From Limnephilus marmoratus (Eukaryota; Arthropoda; Insecta; Trichoptera; Limnephilidae), in assembly GCA_917880885.1 (NCBI GenBank), contig OU862906.1, positions 63,158,665 to 63,222,664 of the forward strand: DNA of 64,000 nucleotides, in the 5' to 3' direction. Shown one piece after another: positions 1 to 11,145 of the stretch. The notes beneath the pieces are model-generated. The model searched no databases and had not been told where the DNA came from. It worked only from the letters and a program-made list of their open reading frames with translations. A program made the translations under genes and the position numbers. The stretch's first letter is position 1, and every line of letters begins with the position of its first letter.

Positions 1-87
1 GAAGGTGCAGGAATGCTCACAAACCATAAAGTTTACGTAGTTAGCCTATTGTTTGTGAGAATCAATTTAATTTTATTACCTTTTTAG

Positions 88-1101
88 TTGATCATGATTA
101 ATGAAGCATCAAGAAAAAGTGCCTATCAATTACATTGCGCTGTTATAAAATCAGTTTTCATTATATGTTTTCAACTGATAGCCAAGTACTCAGGCATATT
201 GAAACCTATTGCCAATGCTTTACAATCGGAAACTATCAATATGTACGCATGTATGAGTCAAATTAAAGGTATAATTTCTTTATTAAATGATCATCGAAGC
301 AACGTAGACATAGAGAGTCAAAATATTTTAGATATTTCAATTAGAACTGCAGCTGCCTTTGGAACTGTGTAACATATATTCTTGTCAGAAACCAAAAATT
401 AGAGAATCGACTATCATCTCAAGATAGTGGGGAAAAGGCTGAGGTCCAAATCAAATGTTTAAGTAAAAGAGTAGTTAAAGATATAAGAACAACTTAATTT
501 ATTACTTAAAATTGGCAAACAAATAGTTGTACAAAATATAAATACCTGCATTATTTAAAAAGGTTGCGATACGGAAAGAGAGAGAGATTGTTTAGGCCGC
601 TAATTAAAGGTGCGCCGTTACGGAGTGCCGTCGCGGGTAGAATGGCCACCAGAGGCGAGGCCTCGGGGCTCCGAACCAGGGGGGCCAAAAAGCAGGAATC
701 TCGACAGGCCATCCGCGTGTCAAACGGTCTTCCTTCACCAACAAAAAAGAGGCTCCAGGCTCCGAACCAGGGGGCCAAAAGCAGGAATCTCGACAGGCCA
801 TCCGCGTGTCCAAGCGGTCTTCCTTTATCAACAGGAAAGAGGCTCCGAACCAGGGGGCCAAAAGCAGGAATCCTGACAGACCCTCCGCGTGTCAGGTTCA
901 TACAAGTCCCACGCATTGTATCTTGCCAACAACATCGGTCCAATTACCTTGCTGAGTCTCCATATGATTTTTGGAAGCGATCGATTATCATTCCTTTATT
1001 ATTTAGATTCCCTAATATCTGCATTGGAGCAGCGTTTTGGTGACCAAAATTTGCCTGCTTTCGGATTAATGTTGCTACATCCTTGTACAATGCATTGTTG
1101 A
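88..1101 (+). pseudogene. hAT-derived ZMYM1/THAP-like transposase remnant, in two pieces
   Basis: Two plus-strand stretches read like the C-terminal half of hAT-derived proteins of the ZMYM1 / THAP-repressor (DUF4371) type. The first, 88-372, is 94 residues with an LxPIANALQSETINM segment, then a helix ending IIS-LLNDHRSNVD, as in the 'KPL-LQ...I..LL...R.D' block of that family. The second begins near 895 with VPRIVSCQQHRSNYLAESP followed by YDFWKRSIIIP, matching the family's 'QxHRxNxPAESPxxYYRRSIFIPFLD' block. A one-base shift near 1005 moves the reading to a frame containing DSLISALEQRFGDQN. Between the pieces lie about 500 bases with a minisatellite. GT and AG dinucleotides sit near 367-369 and 891-893, so an intron is possible, but a simple insertion is equally possible. 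No start or catalytic core is visible; the left part is outside the window. The family call is from remembered motifs, so I hold it moderately. Confidence 0.5.
667..900. repeat. Minisatellite, about three units of 83-91 bp
   Basis: The motif GGCTCCGAACCAGGGGGCC recurs at 667, 758 and 841, each time followed by AAAAGCAGGAATC and a ...CCGCGTGTC... segment. Spacing is 91 then 83 bases. Several overlapping open frames on both strands arise only from this GC-rich repeat and are not genes. It interrupts the transposase-like remnant around it. Confidence 0.85.
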
Positions 1102-1289
1102 ATTCGTCGATAATTGATTTTAAAGAAAAAGCACAAAGTTTTTGCCTACATTTTCTTTCCCGCAACTAAAAAAGCAACTTATTTCCTTGGCACAACCTTG
1201 CACTACAAGTAACATAAAGATGTCCTTTTCTACACTAGGTCTTGTTAAAACATGGCTGAGATCAACGATGATTGAAAACCGCTTGAACG

Positions 1290-1480
1290 CAGTAGCTTAG
1301 CGAGGGAGGGGGGGGGGGGGGGGGGCAGTCCGCCCGGGTAGACGAAAATAGCCTATTTCTAAAATTCTCTAGCCACCCCCCCCCGCAGTAGGTATTATTT
1401 TGTTGCAGCATTTACATTAGATATATTCTTGGTTTGTCTACACCTGCCCCCCCTTTAACAAAATCCTAGCTACGCCCTTG
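1290..1480. mobile_element. Short hAT-like MITE remnant with G and C runs
   Basis: The block starts CAGTAGCTTAGCGAGG followed by a long G-run and ends CCTAGCTACGCCCTTG, preceded by C-runs. The ends are imperfect inverted repeats of the 'CAAGGGCGTAGCTAGG' type, resembling the termini of the hAT-like elements further right. No convincing 8 bp target duplication can be seen, so the boundaries are approximate. Confidence 0.4.
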
Positions 1481-2065
1481 CACACGTTTAACAACACGTT
1501 AGAGAAAGGAGCACCTCCTTCACAAACTGTTTAATTATTGCTGGTTCAACTTTAGTCGATAATGAACTGGCCTGAAGAATCTCTGTATACATTATTTTAT
1601 TCCCTCTCTTGCATCAGTCTGTGGGGTAAATGTAAAATAAAACCATTATCCGCTACTAACTGCTACTCACCAAGTCATCAGTCATCCCTCATCTGTATAT
1701 GACTAAATACATGATAAATGGTGACCTTACATTACCCACGCAAAAGTCAATTTAAATAGGCTTATCGTGACACGTGAATTTTGCAGGTTGCAGCGATAAT
1801 GATAAGCTTCAATGACGCCCACTGACGGACAATTGATCGGATGAATTGAATCGTCGAGTTCCAAAACCCTCCGTAATTGATTTTCTTACTTTCGAGTAAA
1901 TCAAAAAAAGCACAGTGGGCTGGTGAGTTTTCATGATTCCAGTTATTTTATTTTTACACGTTAAAAAATAAAAAAAATATTTTATTTTTTTATTTATAGA
2001 TTTAATGTATATTAAAAAAAACGTGTTTTAATTATTATATAGGCCCACAAGATTTATAAAGAAAC
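1481..2065. other. No recognisable feature
   Basis: AT-rich sequence with no credible ORF. I see no terminal repeats, RNA gene or recognisable element here. Confidence 0.5.
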
Positions 2066-2886
2066 TAGCTGATCCGACAAACGTTGTTCTGCCATATAAA
2101 TTATTTCTAGTGAATATATTGGTTGTTAAATAAAAAATAACTAATGTATTGTGTGTGGGGTGGGATCTATGACAGAAAGAGGAATGGAACGCTGTAGACG
2201 ATGACCGCCGATAAAAGCAAAATAAAACACCAACTAAAGTAGGAAAATGAAGTAAAGACAATCAATATGAATTTCAAAGAGTAATTGAGTGTACGATATT
2301 TTTTGTCAGACCGTCTTTAGCCAATACAAATAAGCTCGATGGTTTGCCCACGCGAGAACATGATGCCGAATGAAATATCAAAATGATACGATGCTCCTCG
2401 TGAATGTATTGCGTATGTGTGGATGAAAGTTCGATGAGGCGGACGTAGCGCCATCTGTCATTCAACAATAATAATAATTTCGTTCTGTTTGAAATACGAA
2501 AGACGGTTAAATTTGTTCATAAAAAAATACTAAAATCGTGATTAAAAAATTGGAGGGTGGGGGTAGGAGGGTTAAAATTTGGGGTTATAGGTATTTTTTG
2601 ATGCCAAATTAAAAAAATACAAAAAAAAAATGTCAAAAAAATTGATTTATTTTCTGGGTAGGGACACTAGGGACACCCTAATCACCTAGCGGTATGAATA
2701 ATATACTTTAAAATCTATCCTCATACCTACCAAACATACATAAAAATTTCATAAACATCGGTCAAGCCGTTTCGGAGGAGTGCGACCACAAACACCGTGA
2801 CCAGGGCCGTAGCTAGAGTTGAATTTAAGATAGGGCAGCAGTAATTACAGGTAGGGCGCAAGTAAAATGATCTGATGTGGGTCGAG

Positions 2887-2921
<35 letters not shown>

Positions 2922-4295
2922 TCCGGGCGGCACTTTTAAGGGGCAGCAAAATTCCACAATAAATAATAATAATATCTTGTTAAAATTTTAATCACTTCTT
3001 TCATATTTTTGTTGCATATATGATTCAGACCGATTGAAATGGGCACTGAATTTTTCATTACTTATTCTGTGACAAACCTGGGGAATTCCCTTTCTTCAAA
3101 TGAATGTATAATAATGTCATCTTGATAACTGCAGCGACTGGCAACACCGTCCGGGTCGAATTTTGTATTGCGCTTGGATTTTTTATGACTAATATTCAGT
3201 GAGAATGATTGAGAGAGGTTCGTGGGCGATGCGCGACAATTCTAAGAAAGTTTCATGGATCGTCACGTGTTCCAATGGATCATCAAACCATCCATGTGTT
3301 CCAAGTACAAAAGTAAGAGAAAAACCATTTTCTTGTTCTGGGTGTAGTATCTGAGCTTTAGCCGAGGACTTAGCAGATTAACTCCTGGTTTAAAACCAGT
3401 TTCATGTTCCGAATGATCTGTCAAAATTCCAGTAGCGGATTAATCTGCTGACACATTTCGAAGAAAACCGTTCTAATATTTCGAGTGGAGTTAAAATTTT
3501 TATTTCAAATCATTCCACAAAATTCGTAATTCGTAGGAAAACCATACTACGCATTATATGAGGTAATACTAATTAAATCTGCGGACACGCAAGCAGATTC
3601 ACCCTTAATTTAAAACCAGTTTTGTGATCAGAATGTAAATTTCCAGTTGTGGATTCATCTGCTGACACATTTTGAAGGAAAACGTTCTGTTATTCGAAGT
3701 TAATTGGAGGTTATCCACCACATACCCGCCCGGTGCAAGTAACAGTAGGTTACTATTTAACAAGGACTTTTATTTTTTTATAGAACAACCCTACAATTAT
3801 AATTAACTAAAATTAGACCCCTATTGTCCCTGCATACGTTGTTAACGAGCAGTATGCAAGTGCTTGATCTGATGACAAACCGTTTAGTATGGAGAAGGCC
3901 CGAAGATATCGATCTAGGGATTGGTTTATTTATGACTCAACCGTTGAATAACATCCCCAAACTGTTTGGGAATTCCCCCTAAGCAGTGATTGGAATACGC
4001 GCACAGTCTCTCACCACTTACTTCAATTCCATCTATGGGAGAATAAAGATTTGATATAATTTGATTCTTTGGTTAATTCGAAGCTGTTTAGTTAGATGTC
4101 GCTACGCTACACTAATAGGTAGTATTTTTTTTCAATCATGTCAAACAATGAACACACAGTTTACTAGTACATTATCATAATCGATGGTATTTCTTAATGT
4201 AGGGCACAGGCATTTTAAGGTAGGGCATTGCCCCCTAATGCCCCCCCCCCTAGCTACGGCCCTGACCGTGACACGAGATTTTAATAATATATAAG
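2066..4295 (+). repeat. Arthropod-type interspersed repeat, split by a hAT-like insertion
   Basis: The left part starts near 2066 with ACTAGCTGATCCGACAAACG and runs to AAGCCGTTTCGGAGGAGTG near 2782. The right part resumes after 4264 with CGTGACACGAGATTTTAATA. From memory these motifs mark a dispersed repeat common in arthropod genomes, ending '...ACACGAGATTTTATATAT'. Its class is uncertain to me. The two halves join exactly across the 8 bp duplication ACCGTGAC. Minus-strand ORFs inside it have no recognisable content. Confidence 0.5.
2802..4264 (+). mobile_element. Non-autonomous hAT-like element A, 1463 bp, TSD ACCGTGAC
   Basis: Termini are inverted: CAGGGCCGTAGCTAG at 2802 and CTAGCTACGGCCCTG ending at 4264. 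The flanks carry a perfect 8 bp duplication, ACCGTGAC, at 2794-2801 and 4265-4272. CAGGG ends plus an 8 bp duplication are diagnostic of the hAT superfamily. A G-run follows at about 2888-2919, then GGGCGGCACTTTTAAGGGGC, which is shared with elements B and C. The interior (about 3290-3720) holds degenerate units containing 'AGAGAAAAACCATTTTC' and 'CTGCTGACACATTTCGAAG', the zinc-finger-derived unit seen more clearly at 6100-7440. No transposase ORF is left, so it depended on a helper. A piece of its interior (about 3712-3870) recurs inverted at 55265-55445. Confidence 0.85.
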
Positions 4296-4436
4296 GCTAG
4301 AAGACTTTTGGAAATAATAACGGTATCGCATTCCTTGTGAGAAACCACATCAGATGGCGTTGACTCCTAATTTTTGACCAAAATTCATTAGGGAGGATAT
4401 TGGAACTCAACGATTCAATTATGATGTAATATTTTT

Positions 4437-5140
4437 GTTGTTAGGTACCTACCATTATATAACTAACTAACCATCAAGTCGTTTCCCCGCAGGGGTACGC
4501 AGAGAGGACGGACTGCCAAACAACTTCTTGGCACACACTCTTGCCTCATTCACATTCATACATCGTCTCATACATACTTTTCTATTATTCTGACTCTTGA
4601 CATGGCCCGTCTCAAGCATCTGATTCACTTGATCGTGCCATGTCTTCCTCGGGCGTCCCCGATTTCTTCTGCCTTTCACATTTGCGTCATATTTTCTTTT
4701 TACACTACTTTCTTAATTTATTCGCTCTACATGCCCAAACCATTTAAGCGTCCCTTTCTTAATCTTACTCATTACGCTTACATCAGCCTTGCTGTCTATG
4801 CGGATCTCCACATTTCTCACACGATCATACATGGCTTTACCACACATACGCCTCAGGGATCTCATTTCAACAGCATTCAGTCTGCTTTCATCCTTCCTAC
4901 GCCAGTTCCATGCCTCACTGTCATACATCAGGGTAGGTACCAGGGCTCCATTGTGGACTGCTAGCTTCGCTTCTTTTGACAGTTTTTTTATTAGCGCCAA
5001 TAGCATTCAGTCCTCCATTAATGGAGTTACCTGCATTTACCCTTCTTTCAATATCTCTATCAGCCTTCCCATCTCTCGTAAACATACTACCCAGATACAC
5101 AAACTCAGTTTTCAGATATGATACACCACATCCGCGGTAT
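4437..5140 (-). pseudogene. LINE reverse transcriptase C-terminus, 5'-truncated
   Basis: Read on the minus strand, the first piece (5140 to about 4713) contains TEFVYLGSMFTRDGKADR, ALVPTLMYDSEAW and RSLRRMCG, then GTLKWFGHVERIN. The second (4679-4467) contains GRRNRGRPRKTWHDQVNQ. These are the thumb/C-terminal motifs of RTE/R1-like 'endonuclease-reverse transcriptase' proteins (YLG, YGSETW, WFGH, GRPRxxW). A frame change separates the pieces near 4700. The polymerase core (YADD box) is missing, so this is a 5'-truncated copy. The 3' end finishes in a tetranucleotide tail (CTAACTAACTAACC on the plus strand near 4460-4472) instead of poly(A). Related tails lie at 17745-18120 and 32805-32912. 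Element B begins about 20 bases beyond its 5' limit. Confidence 0.8.
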
Positions 5141-5810
5141 TATTAATCTAATTCTTTACATCAGTAGCGGCGTTAGGGTAGGGCGCGGTTGGGCGACCGC
5201 CCAGGGCGCCGGACATAAAGGGGCGCCACAGGCGCCGCAGGCGCCCCTTTATATTCCCTCGCTCTTTAATCGTAAATTCAAATTCAAATTTAGGAAAAAA
5301 ATTGTTATGGTGGCAACACTAGAATTGGAACGTGGTGTACAATCCCTTAGATCGGAGCACTGCTGCAGTTCATTTACCGGGAATCCCCAACCGTAGAGAA
5401 ACATATTATCTATCTATTTTTAACATTTTTAAGCGTGGCCTAGTGCAAACTCACATTGATAATTATCCGAAGAATGATATAGGGCGACATTTCTCTAATT
5501 CTCATTTCATAAAAAAACTAGCAAACAATGAAACAATTCATTTAAGATAAAAACCCATCTGCGATCGACAAAATCTCAATCTAAATTGACAAACTTGGCA
5601 ACTTTTTCAATCGAAAATGAAATTGCTAAAAACATCGATTTTGATAAAACCTAATCAAAGAATTTTATTAGGTTATCAATTTCGCCGATAGGAAGACTAG
5701 AAAAGTGATTTTAATTAGTTTTTTTTAAATAAAAAGGTTTGTTTTTTATAAACGGTTATTTCATTATACTCATTGCCTTTTTTCGTATGGAATTGTATTG
5801 TACTTAGGGG

Positions 5811-8021
5811 CAGTGGGGGGCGGGGGCGGCCCACCCCGGGTGGCACTTTTATGAGGGGCGGCAAATTTTCACAATAAATAATAACATTATCTTGGAAAAA
5901 TTTAAATTTAAACCATTCCAAATCATTATTTGAAAATGTTCTACGATACTTTCGTTTACGAATCCAACTCGTTTTTTATTATTTATTAAAAATATCAATA
6001 ATTATATTTTTTTTGTATTGCAAATTTCGTAATTCGTAGCAAAACCGTACATCTTATCTTCGCATCTTATGAGAGTGATACTAATTAAAGTAGATAACTT
6101 GCAAACAGATTCACTCTTAATTAAAACCTGAATTGTGTTCATTGTATTAACGAATGAATTTCAGCTGTGTATTCATCTGCTGATACATTTCGAAAGATAT
6201 CATTATTTTATTAGAAGTGCAGATATAAAATTCTAGTTGCAGACTATGTATGTGCTGCCAGAATCAAAGAGAAACCATTTTCATATTCTGAGTGTAGTTT
6301 TAATTTGCTAAATACAGATTTAATTTAACCCGTCTAATCGCAGGAGACGCAAATTGTCCCACACATTTAATTTTAAAATAAAATTATGAAATTATGTCCC
6401 ACACATTTATTTTTAAAATATATTTATTTTTAAAATATATTTATTTTTAAAATATATTTATTTTTAAAACAAATTTGTGATTGCGATAAAAAGTTAAGAT
6501 ACAGTTTTATTACATTTTTTTAAGAAAAGAAATCTGTATTTAAAATTTTTAGGTTTATTTTATTTTAGGTACTTTAATTCGAATATTCGGAGACGTGTAC
6601 TTTTGAGCCAATTCATATTTCCAATGCCAAAATTTTTATATTTAGAAACAATAATGTGTTAATAAGCACGTCGGAAAAATTACTTTATCTAGATTTTAGA
6701 ATAATTTTGTTTTTTGCAAAAGAATAAAAAAAAGCAAAAAAGGAACTTTAAAATGCATGGGAAGAACCGGAAATTTTGTGCGCAAACAGTGATAGGCAAA
6801 AGTTTAAATATATTTGGTTCTAATTATTCGAAGGGTTAAACCAGTTTTCAAAATGTAAAATTCCATTTGAGGATTCATCTGCTGTCACAATTCAAACTAA
6901 ATCATTATCTTATTCGAAATTCAGTTATAAAATTCTAGTTGCAGACTCTGTATGTGCTGCCAGAATCAAAGAAAAACCATATTCATGTTCTGAGTGTACT
7001 TTTGATTCGCGGCATACAGACTTAATTCAAACCAATTTTGTGTTGAGAATGTAAATTTGTTGGATTCTTCTGTTGACACATTTCGAAGGAAAACATCCTC
7101 TTATTAAGTTATCATATTCTATTTGCAGACTATGTATGTGCTGCCAGAATCAAAGAAAAACCATTTTCATGTTCCGAGTGTAGTTTTAATTCGCAAGGTA
7201 GAGATTTAATTTTAACCAATACAGAATGTCAAATTCTAGTTGGATTCATCTGCTGACACATTTCGAAAGAAAACATTCTGTTCTTCGATGTGCAGTTATA
7301 AAACTTCAGTTGCAGACTAATTATTTAATGCCAGAACCAAAGAAAAACTATTTTCGTGTTCTGAGTGTAGTTTTAATTCACCGCATACAAACGGGTTTTG
7401 TGTTCAGCATACAATGATACATTAAATAACAGATTGCAGATGCATCGTGCATCAAGTGAAGCTTTACATTTGAGTTACATAATGCTGTAAAATTCTGAGA
7501 AATTGATTGTTGCGTGTGTTACTATTATTTGGGGACTCTAACGCAATTTCAATCAATCAACTTAGGAGTAGAATTTATAAACATGATTTTCGTTGAAAGA
7601 ATACTCGTCAAATGTGATTATTAAAAAAAAATCCAGCTCGTATATAAATAGGTCGTAATAAAAAAAACAGGATTTCCATATACAACCCCCCCCCCCCCCC
7701 CCCGCCACTTTAAGCAGCGAAATTTTCCTCCGCCCCGATGTTATGAATTCTATTACAGACATACAATTCTCGATTTCTGAGAGCAGTTATATATAAATTT
7801 GTAGTAGAATTTATAAGCATGATTTTATTGAAAGAGTACTCGGCACATGGGGTTATTAAAATCAGCATAAAAAATAGTATACTTACTCCTTCCCCCCCCC
7901 TCCCCCTGGTCAGCGCTTGAAAATCTGCGGAAGGAGCACCTGTAGAAGTTAGGGAGGGGGGGGGGGGGGGGCAAAATTTTCCTCGGGTTTTCGGGTGGCC
8001 GAAACGCACGCTACGCCACTG
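5811..8021 (+). mobile_element. Non-autonomous hAT-like element B, nested, TSD CTTAGGGG
   Basis: It starts CAGTGGGGGGCGGGGG and ends GCACGCTACGCCACTG. A perfect 8 bp duplication, CTTAGGGG, lies at 5803-5810 and 8022-8029, inside the outer element. Just inside the left end is the CACTTTTATGAGGGGCGGCA block shared with elements A and C; near the right end are C- and G-runs (7687-7702, about 7958-7970). The 2211 bp are collinear with element C in opposite orientation (19698-21756), which fixes the family. No transposase is encoded. The interior carries the zinc-finger-like units listed separately. Confidence 0.87.
6115..7440 (+). pseudogene. Tandem remnants of C2H2 zinc-finger coding sequence inside element B
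   Basis: A unit of roughly 200-250 bases recurs about four times (near 6115-6345, 6836-7050, 7050-7210, 7215-7440). Each contains a plus-strand reading close to CAARIKEKPFSCSECSFNS. The 'KEKPFxCxxC' core looks like the TGEKP linker plus the first half of a C2H2 finger. In the first unit the first cysteine is changed (SYSEC). The last unit ends with RLQMHRASSEALHLSYIML and a stop, which looks like a true C-terminus with a surviving final histidine. Frames between fingers are broken, and alternating segments (CTGCTGACACATTTCGAA...) do not read as fingers. I infer capture of a host zinc-finger gene fragment followed by amplification; these are not functional now. The same units appear reversed at 19950-21500. 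Confidence 0.6.
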
Positions 8022-8088
8022 CTTAGGGGGCGCCGTGGAAATTTCGCCCCAGGGCGCTGGTAGTGCTAAAACCGGCTCTGCTTTACAT

Positions 8089-8904
8089 CATATTGTTAAT
8101 TTGGACAATCGCTAACTAGAGTTGGTTAGTGGTTGTCCCAGGTTTGGTTTATTGGGTTGCACTAAAAACGGACTATTAGTCTCGAGAGGCAGTATTGTTT
8201 TGTGATTATATTAATATTGAGATGGTAGTTTCAGTCACTGAGCATAGATGGCACTAGTAAGAGAGTTAGCTATCGATAATAAAATTAAGAAAATGTCCGT
8301 AAGGTAGACTAATCCTTTCAATCTTTTCCAAAGTGGACAAAATTTTCTTCCCTGGCTATCCAAGCTTTATAACAATTCTTAACTTTTGACGACAATGTAT
8401 TTTTTAAATGTTCATAAAGTTTATTATAATGCTATCAATTGCTCATTATTAAGCAAAGTACATGCCTACGCCACGATACGATGTATTAGTTCAGGCTAAA
8501 GAATAAAGATGGCGGTAGTTCACGTCGGCGTTCTACGTACATCGCTTCCTAAAGCTTGGAAATCTTATCAACAGATGACATTGGTACGTACAACCAGTTC
8601 GAAAATAGGGAAAGTTATTTATTTTGGAACTCATTATGAAAAACAGTATAATTATTGAAAGACCAAACATCACGAGTGTATGTAGGTAGGTATGTATGCA
8701 TTCATGCAAAAATGGTTGTCGGAATATGTGTGCTCCATAAGCTCCATTCTCTCTCCGATTAGTGGGTTCAAACGATTCGATTTCAGTTGATCAACCTACT
8801 ACTAGATATATTTATATTAACTACTGGATATATATATACATACAAATTATAATTAAAGTTATATAAATATATCTAATACAGATAAAGCGTATTGCTTTCA
8901 ATTT
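8089..8904. other. No recognisable feature
   Basis: AT-rich sequence between the outer hAT-like element and the first hairpin-tailed retroposon copy. No credible coding region, terminal repeats or RNA gene was seen. A short imperfect inverted stretch around 8110-8140 is too weak to call. Confidence 0.5.
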
Positions 8905-9242
8905 GGGAGGCGGGAATGGGTACCGCCGCCCCGGGAACCTTTATTGGATAACCAACACCTCTGCCATAGGACAACCCAAGTGGTTCGCTACGTTTGGTGA
9001 TTTAGCAGGGGTGCCCGGGTTCATGGGGTGAGGTTTATCTAGGTCTTGGAGGCGGATGACCAGGACACACTGAACCCCAGATCTAACCACCCCTTAAACC
9101 CTTGTCCTTCCCCGAACTCTCCTCTCCTTCCTTTCCTAAAAAAAAACCCTCCACACAGCATCCCCAAAGATGACATAGGCCCTGAGGGAAATTATTTTCC
9201 TCAGGGCCTCCTGTGTGGAGCTCAAGTAAAAAAAAAAAAAAA
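8905..9242 (+). mobile_element. Hairpin-tailed retroposon, full-length copy 1
   Basis: This copy starts GGGAGGCGGGAATGGGTACC and ends ...TGTGTGGAGCTCAAGT followed by a run of about 15 A. Before the A-run, two nested stems can be drawn: outer CTCCACACAG / CTGTGTGGAG and inner AGGCCCTGAGG / CCTCAGGGCCT. A precise shared 5' end and a 3' A-run are retroposon hallmarks. I see no clear tRNA A and B boxes and no ORF. Other copies: 9774-9865, 17370-17701, 40989-41360, 49290-49600, 49759-50849, 51107-51454 and 62522-62913. Confidence 0.8.
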
Positions 9243-9428
9243 TTTACGATTGTGTGAACTTTCTTTCAACAAAGTCGAACTACTTTTTTCATACAAATTT
9301 TGATAAAATAAAAGTCGATGAACTAAAATTAAAACGTCTGAACCCGTTATTAGGGTTCAAAAACAGCTCATTATTTCTAAGAAAATAGCACTGTTCGTTC
9401 ATAATTATTCGTGCTCGCATAAGAATCT

Positions 9429-9709
9429 TATGGTTGGAGTAAAAATAGATATTTGGTGACCAAATATCTATTTTATGGTTGGAGTAAATATAGATATTTG
9501 GTCACCAAATATCTATTTTATGGTTGGAGTAAATATAGATATTTGGTCACCAAATATCTATTTTATGGTTGGAGTAAATATAGATATTTGGTCACCAAAT
9601 ATCTATTTTATGGTTGGAGTAAATATAGATATTTGGTCACCAAATATCTATATTATGGTTGGAGTAAATATAGATATTTGGTCACCAAATATCTATTTTT
9701 ACTCCAACC
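9429..9709. repeat. 45 bp palindromic satellite, about six units
   Basis: TATGGTTGGAGTAAATATAG starts a new unit at 9429, 9474, 9519, 9564, 9609 and 9654. Each unit contains the palindrome ATAGATATTTGGT/ACCAAATATCTAT, so every monomer can fold on itself. The array begins GGTTGGAGTAAAAATAG (9432) and ends CTATTTTTACTCCAACC (9709), which are inverted copies. The 45 base period is a multiple of three, which explains long repetitive ORFs here; they are not genes. Confidence 0.92.
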
Positions 9710-9773
9710 AATTTGGTGTATGGTTATAAATCACTTAGGTACTTATTTATGTATGTAAGAACTTACATTATGG

Positions 9774-9865
9774 TTTTTTTTTTTTACATTAACTCCACAC
9801 AGGAGGCCCTGAGGAAAATAATTTCCCTCAGGGCCTATGTCATCTGGGATGCTGTGTGGAGGGTT
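9774..9865 (-). mobile_element. Hairpin-tailed retroposon, 3' fragment
   Basis: On the minus strand this is only the last ~90 bases of the family: outer stem, inner hairpin and A-run (a T-run at 9774-9785 on the plus strand). The 5' part is missing, as in target-primed reverse transcription that stopped early. The hairpin stems are intact. Confidence 0.75.
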
Positions 9866-10810
9866 AAATGCATAAAGCCGCGTAATTTATAGTTGAGACA
9901 TTTTATTTATGTTTCAAACGAAACATCATATATTTATTATCTTATTGTATCAAATTCTCAAAGTATCTGTCTATATTCCAAAATGACTTTTATTGCACAT
10001 TTGGACATACTATATATATAGACACATTTGGACATACACCCTTTAAAAATGAGAGGTCTTTGTCTGCTCTAAGTCAATATTTGGATGCAACCAAACACTG
10101 TTGTGTATATTCATTTGTTGGACAGATTTGACAAAGCAAAAATACTGTAAAACATATTTCCCAAATATAAACACTTTACGAGCAGGATATAGACTATATA
10201 CCTACAGTGATTTGATTTCATTTCAGAATATACCAACAGTATTTCAAACGGTCAAGTTGAATCCAGTAGTAGAAGTATTATTTCGAGAGGTTCGAACTCA
10301 AATTATTTTGGAGAAGAAAATTACAAGAAACTACCTTAGTCGCACAGAATAATAGAACAATAACATAAAGCGCTGTGTCCCTCATAATATTATCATTACA
10401 AATATGATCTAAAATCGAAACGGTGTTAGAAAGAGAAAACACCACACTTTATATTCAAATCTTTATATTAAATTCAAATCTTAATAATTATTTTTTACAT
10501 AAAACGCCTAAAAAGCGAGTTAACGATAAAGTTTATAATACATTTGCTTATTAAAATGAGAAAGTGTTTTTTTTCTCTTTATCAGTGATTTTAATTAAAA
10601 AAAATGTAAGGTGAGCCATTTTTAAAACTTTTTTTTGTTTGCATGCCAAATTTTAATATTTCAAAAATTATATGTATATTTCGAAATATAAAATTTAAAA
10701 AAGCGTACTTCACAAAGACATTTAAAATAAAGAGTTGTGCTATCCGCAGTGTTTACTGAGTGGTACTGTGTTTTCTGGCGTCGCGCGGCGTCGATATTGT
10801 TAACAAATAC
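9866..10810. other. No recognisable feature
   Basis: AT-rich. An open frame at 10101-10352 encodes 83 residues with no motif I recognise and no coding-like neighbours. I regard it as chance. Confidence 0.5.
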
Positions 10811-10910
10811 CCACTGCACCATAGGCGGATTATGGGGGGGGGGGGGGGGGGGGGGAGGGGGGGGCACGGGGGCACGTGCCCCCCCCCCAGACGGTATTTT
10901 TGTGTACTGT
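10811..10910. mobile_element. G-run block, probable end of a hAT-like MITE
   Basis: CATAGGCGGATTATG is followed by about 30 G (interrupted by one A), then a palindromic GGCACGTGCC core and a C-run ending CAGACGGTATTTTTG. The G-run/C-run symmetry and 'GGCGGAT' end resemble the termini of the hAT-like families here. No target duplication was found. Proline- and glycine-rich ORFs here are artefacts of the homopolymers. Confidence 0.35.
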
Positions 10911-11145
10911 GGAGATTCCATCACAGTACATACTTAGAAGCAGAAACTGTCTTTATTAAACATTTAATTTTTATATTTATTTATTTATTTATTATTAATT
11001 TCAATAGCAAGGTTTGTACATGTATGTATAATGTATAGTATAAGTATAGATCAATTTATTTTTTCACAGACCTCCTCACTAGGATTTCCTGTTCTGAGGT
11101 GGCCTGTAGTTTTTTAAAATATTTGTATTTGGTTATGGATTGACT

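Larger units (their letters stand above)
5162..8080. mobile_element. Outer hAT-like element, TSD CTTTACAT, split by element B
   Basis: The left end CAGTAGCGGCGTTAG (5162) and right end CTAAAACCGGCTCTG (to 8080) are imperfect inverted repeats. The flanks carry a perfect 8 bp duplication, CTTTACAT, at 5154-5161 and 8081-8088. Its own sequence is only 5162-5810 and 8022-8080. Near both ends are GC-rich GGGCGCC-type blocks (about 5185-5245 and 8028-8062). The left part contains no transposase. The remaining 2.2 kb is the nested element 5811-8021. Confidence 0.8.

Noticed and set aside
551..943. Overlapping GC-rich ORFs on both strands
   Set aside because: They follow the minisatellite at 667-900; the readings are shadows of a repeat.
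1290..1480. Fully delimited hAT MITE
   Set aside because: Ends look right but no 8 bp target duplication could be matched, so it is listed only at low confidence.
9453..9758. Repetitive ORFs of 84 and 101 residues
   Set aside because: Products of the 45 bp palindromic satellite.
10101..10352. Possible small host gene (83 residues)
   Set aside because: No motif, no splice or promoter context; length expected by chance in AT-rich DNA.
10661..11038. Proline- or glycine-rich ORFs
   Set aside because: Made by a G homopolymer inside a transposon end.
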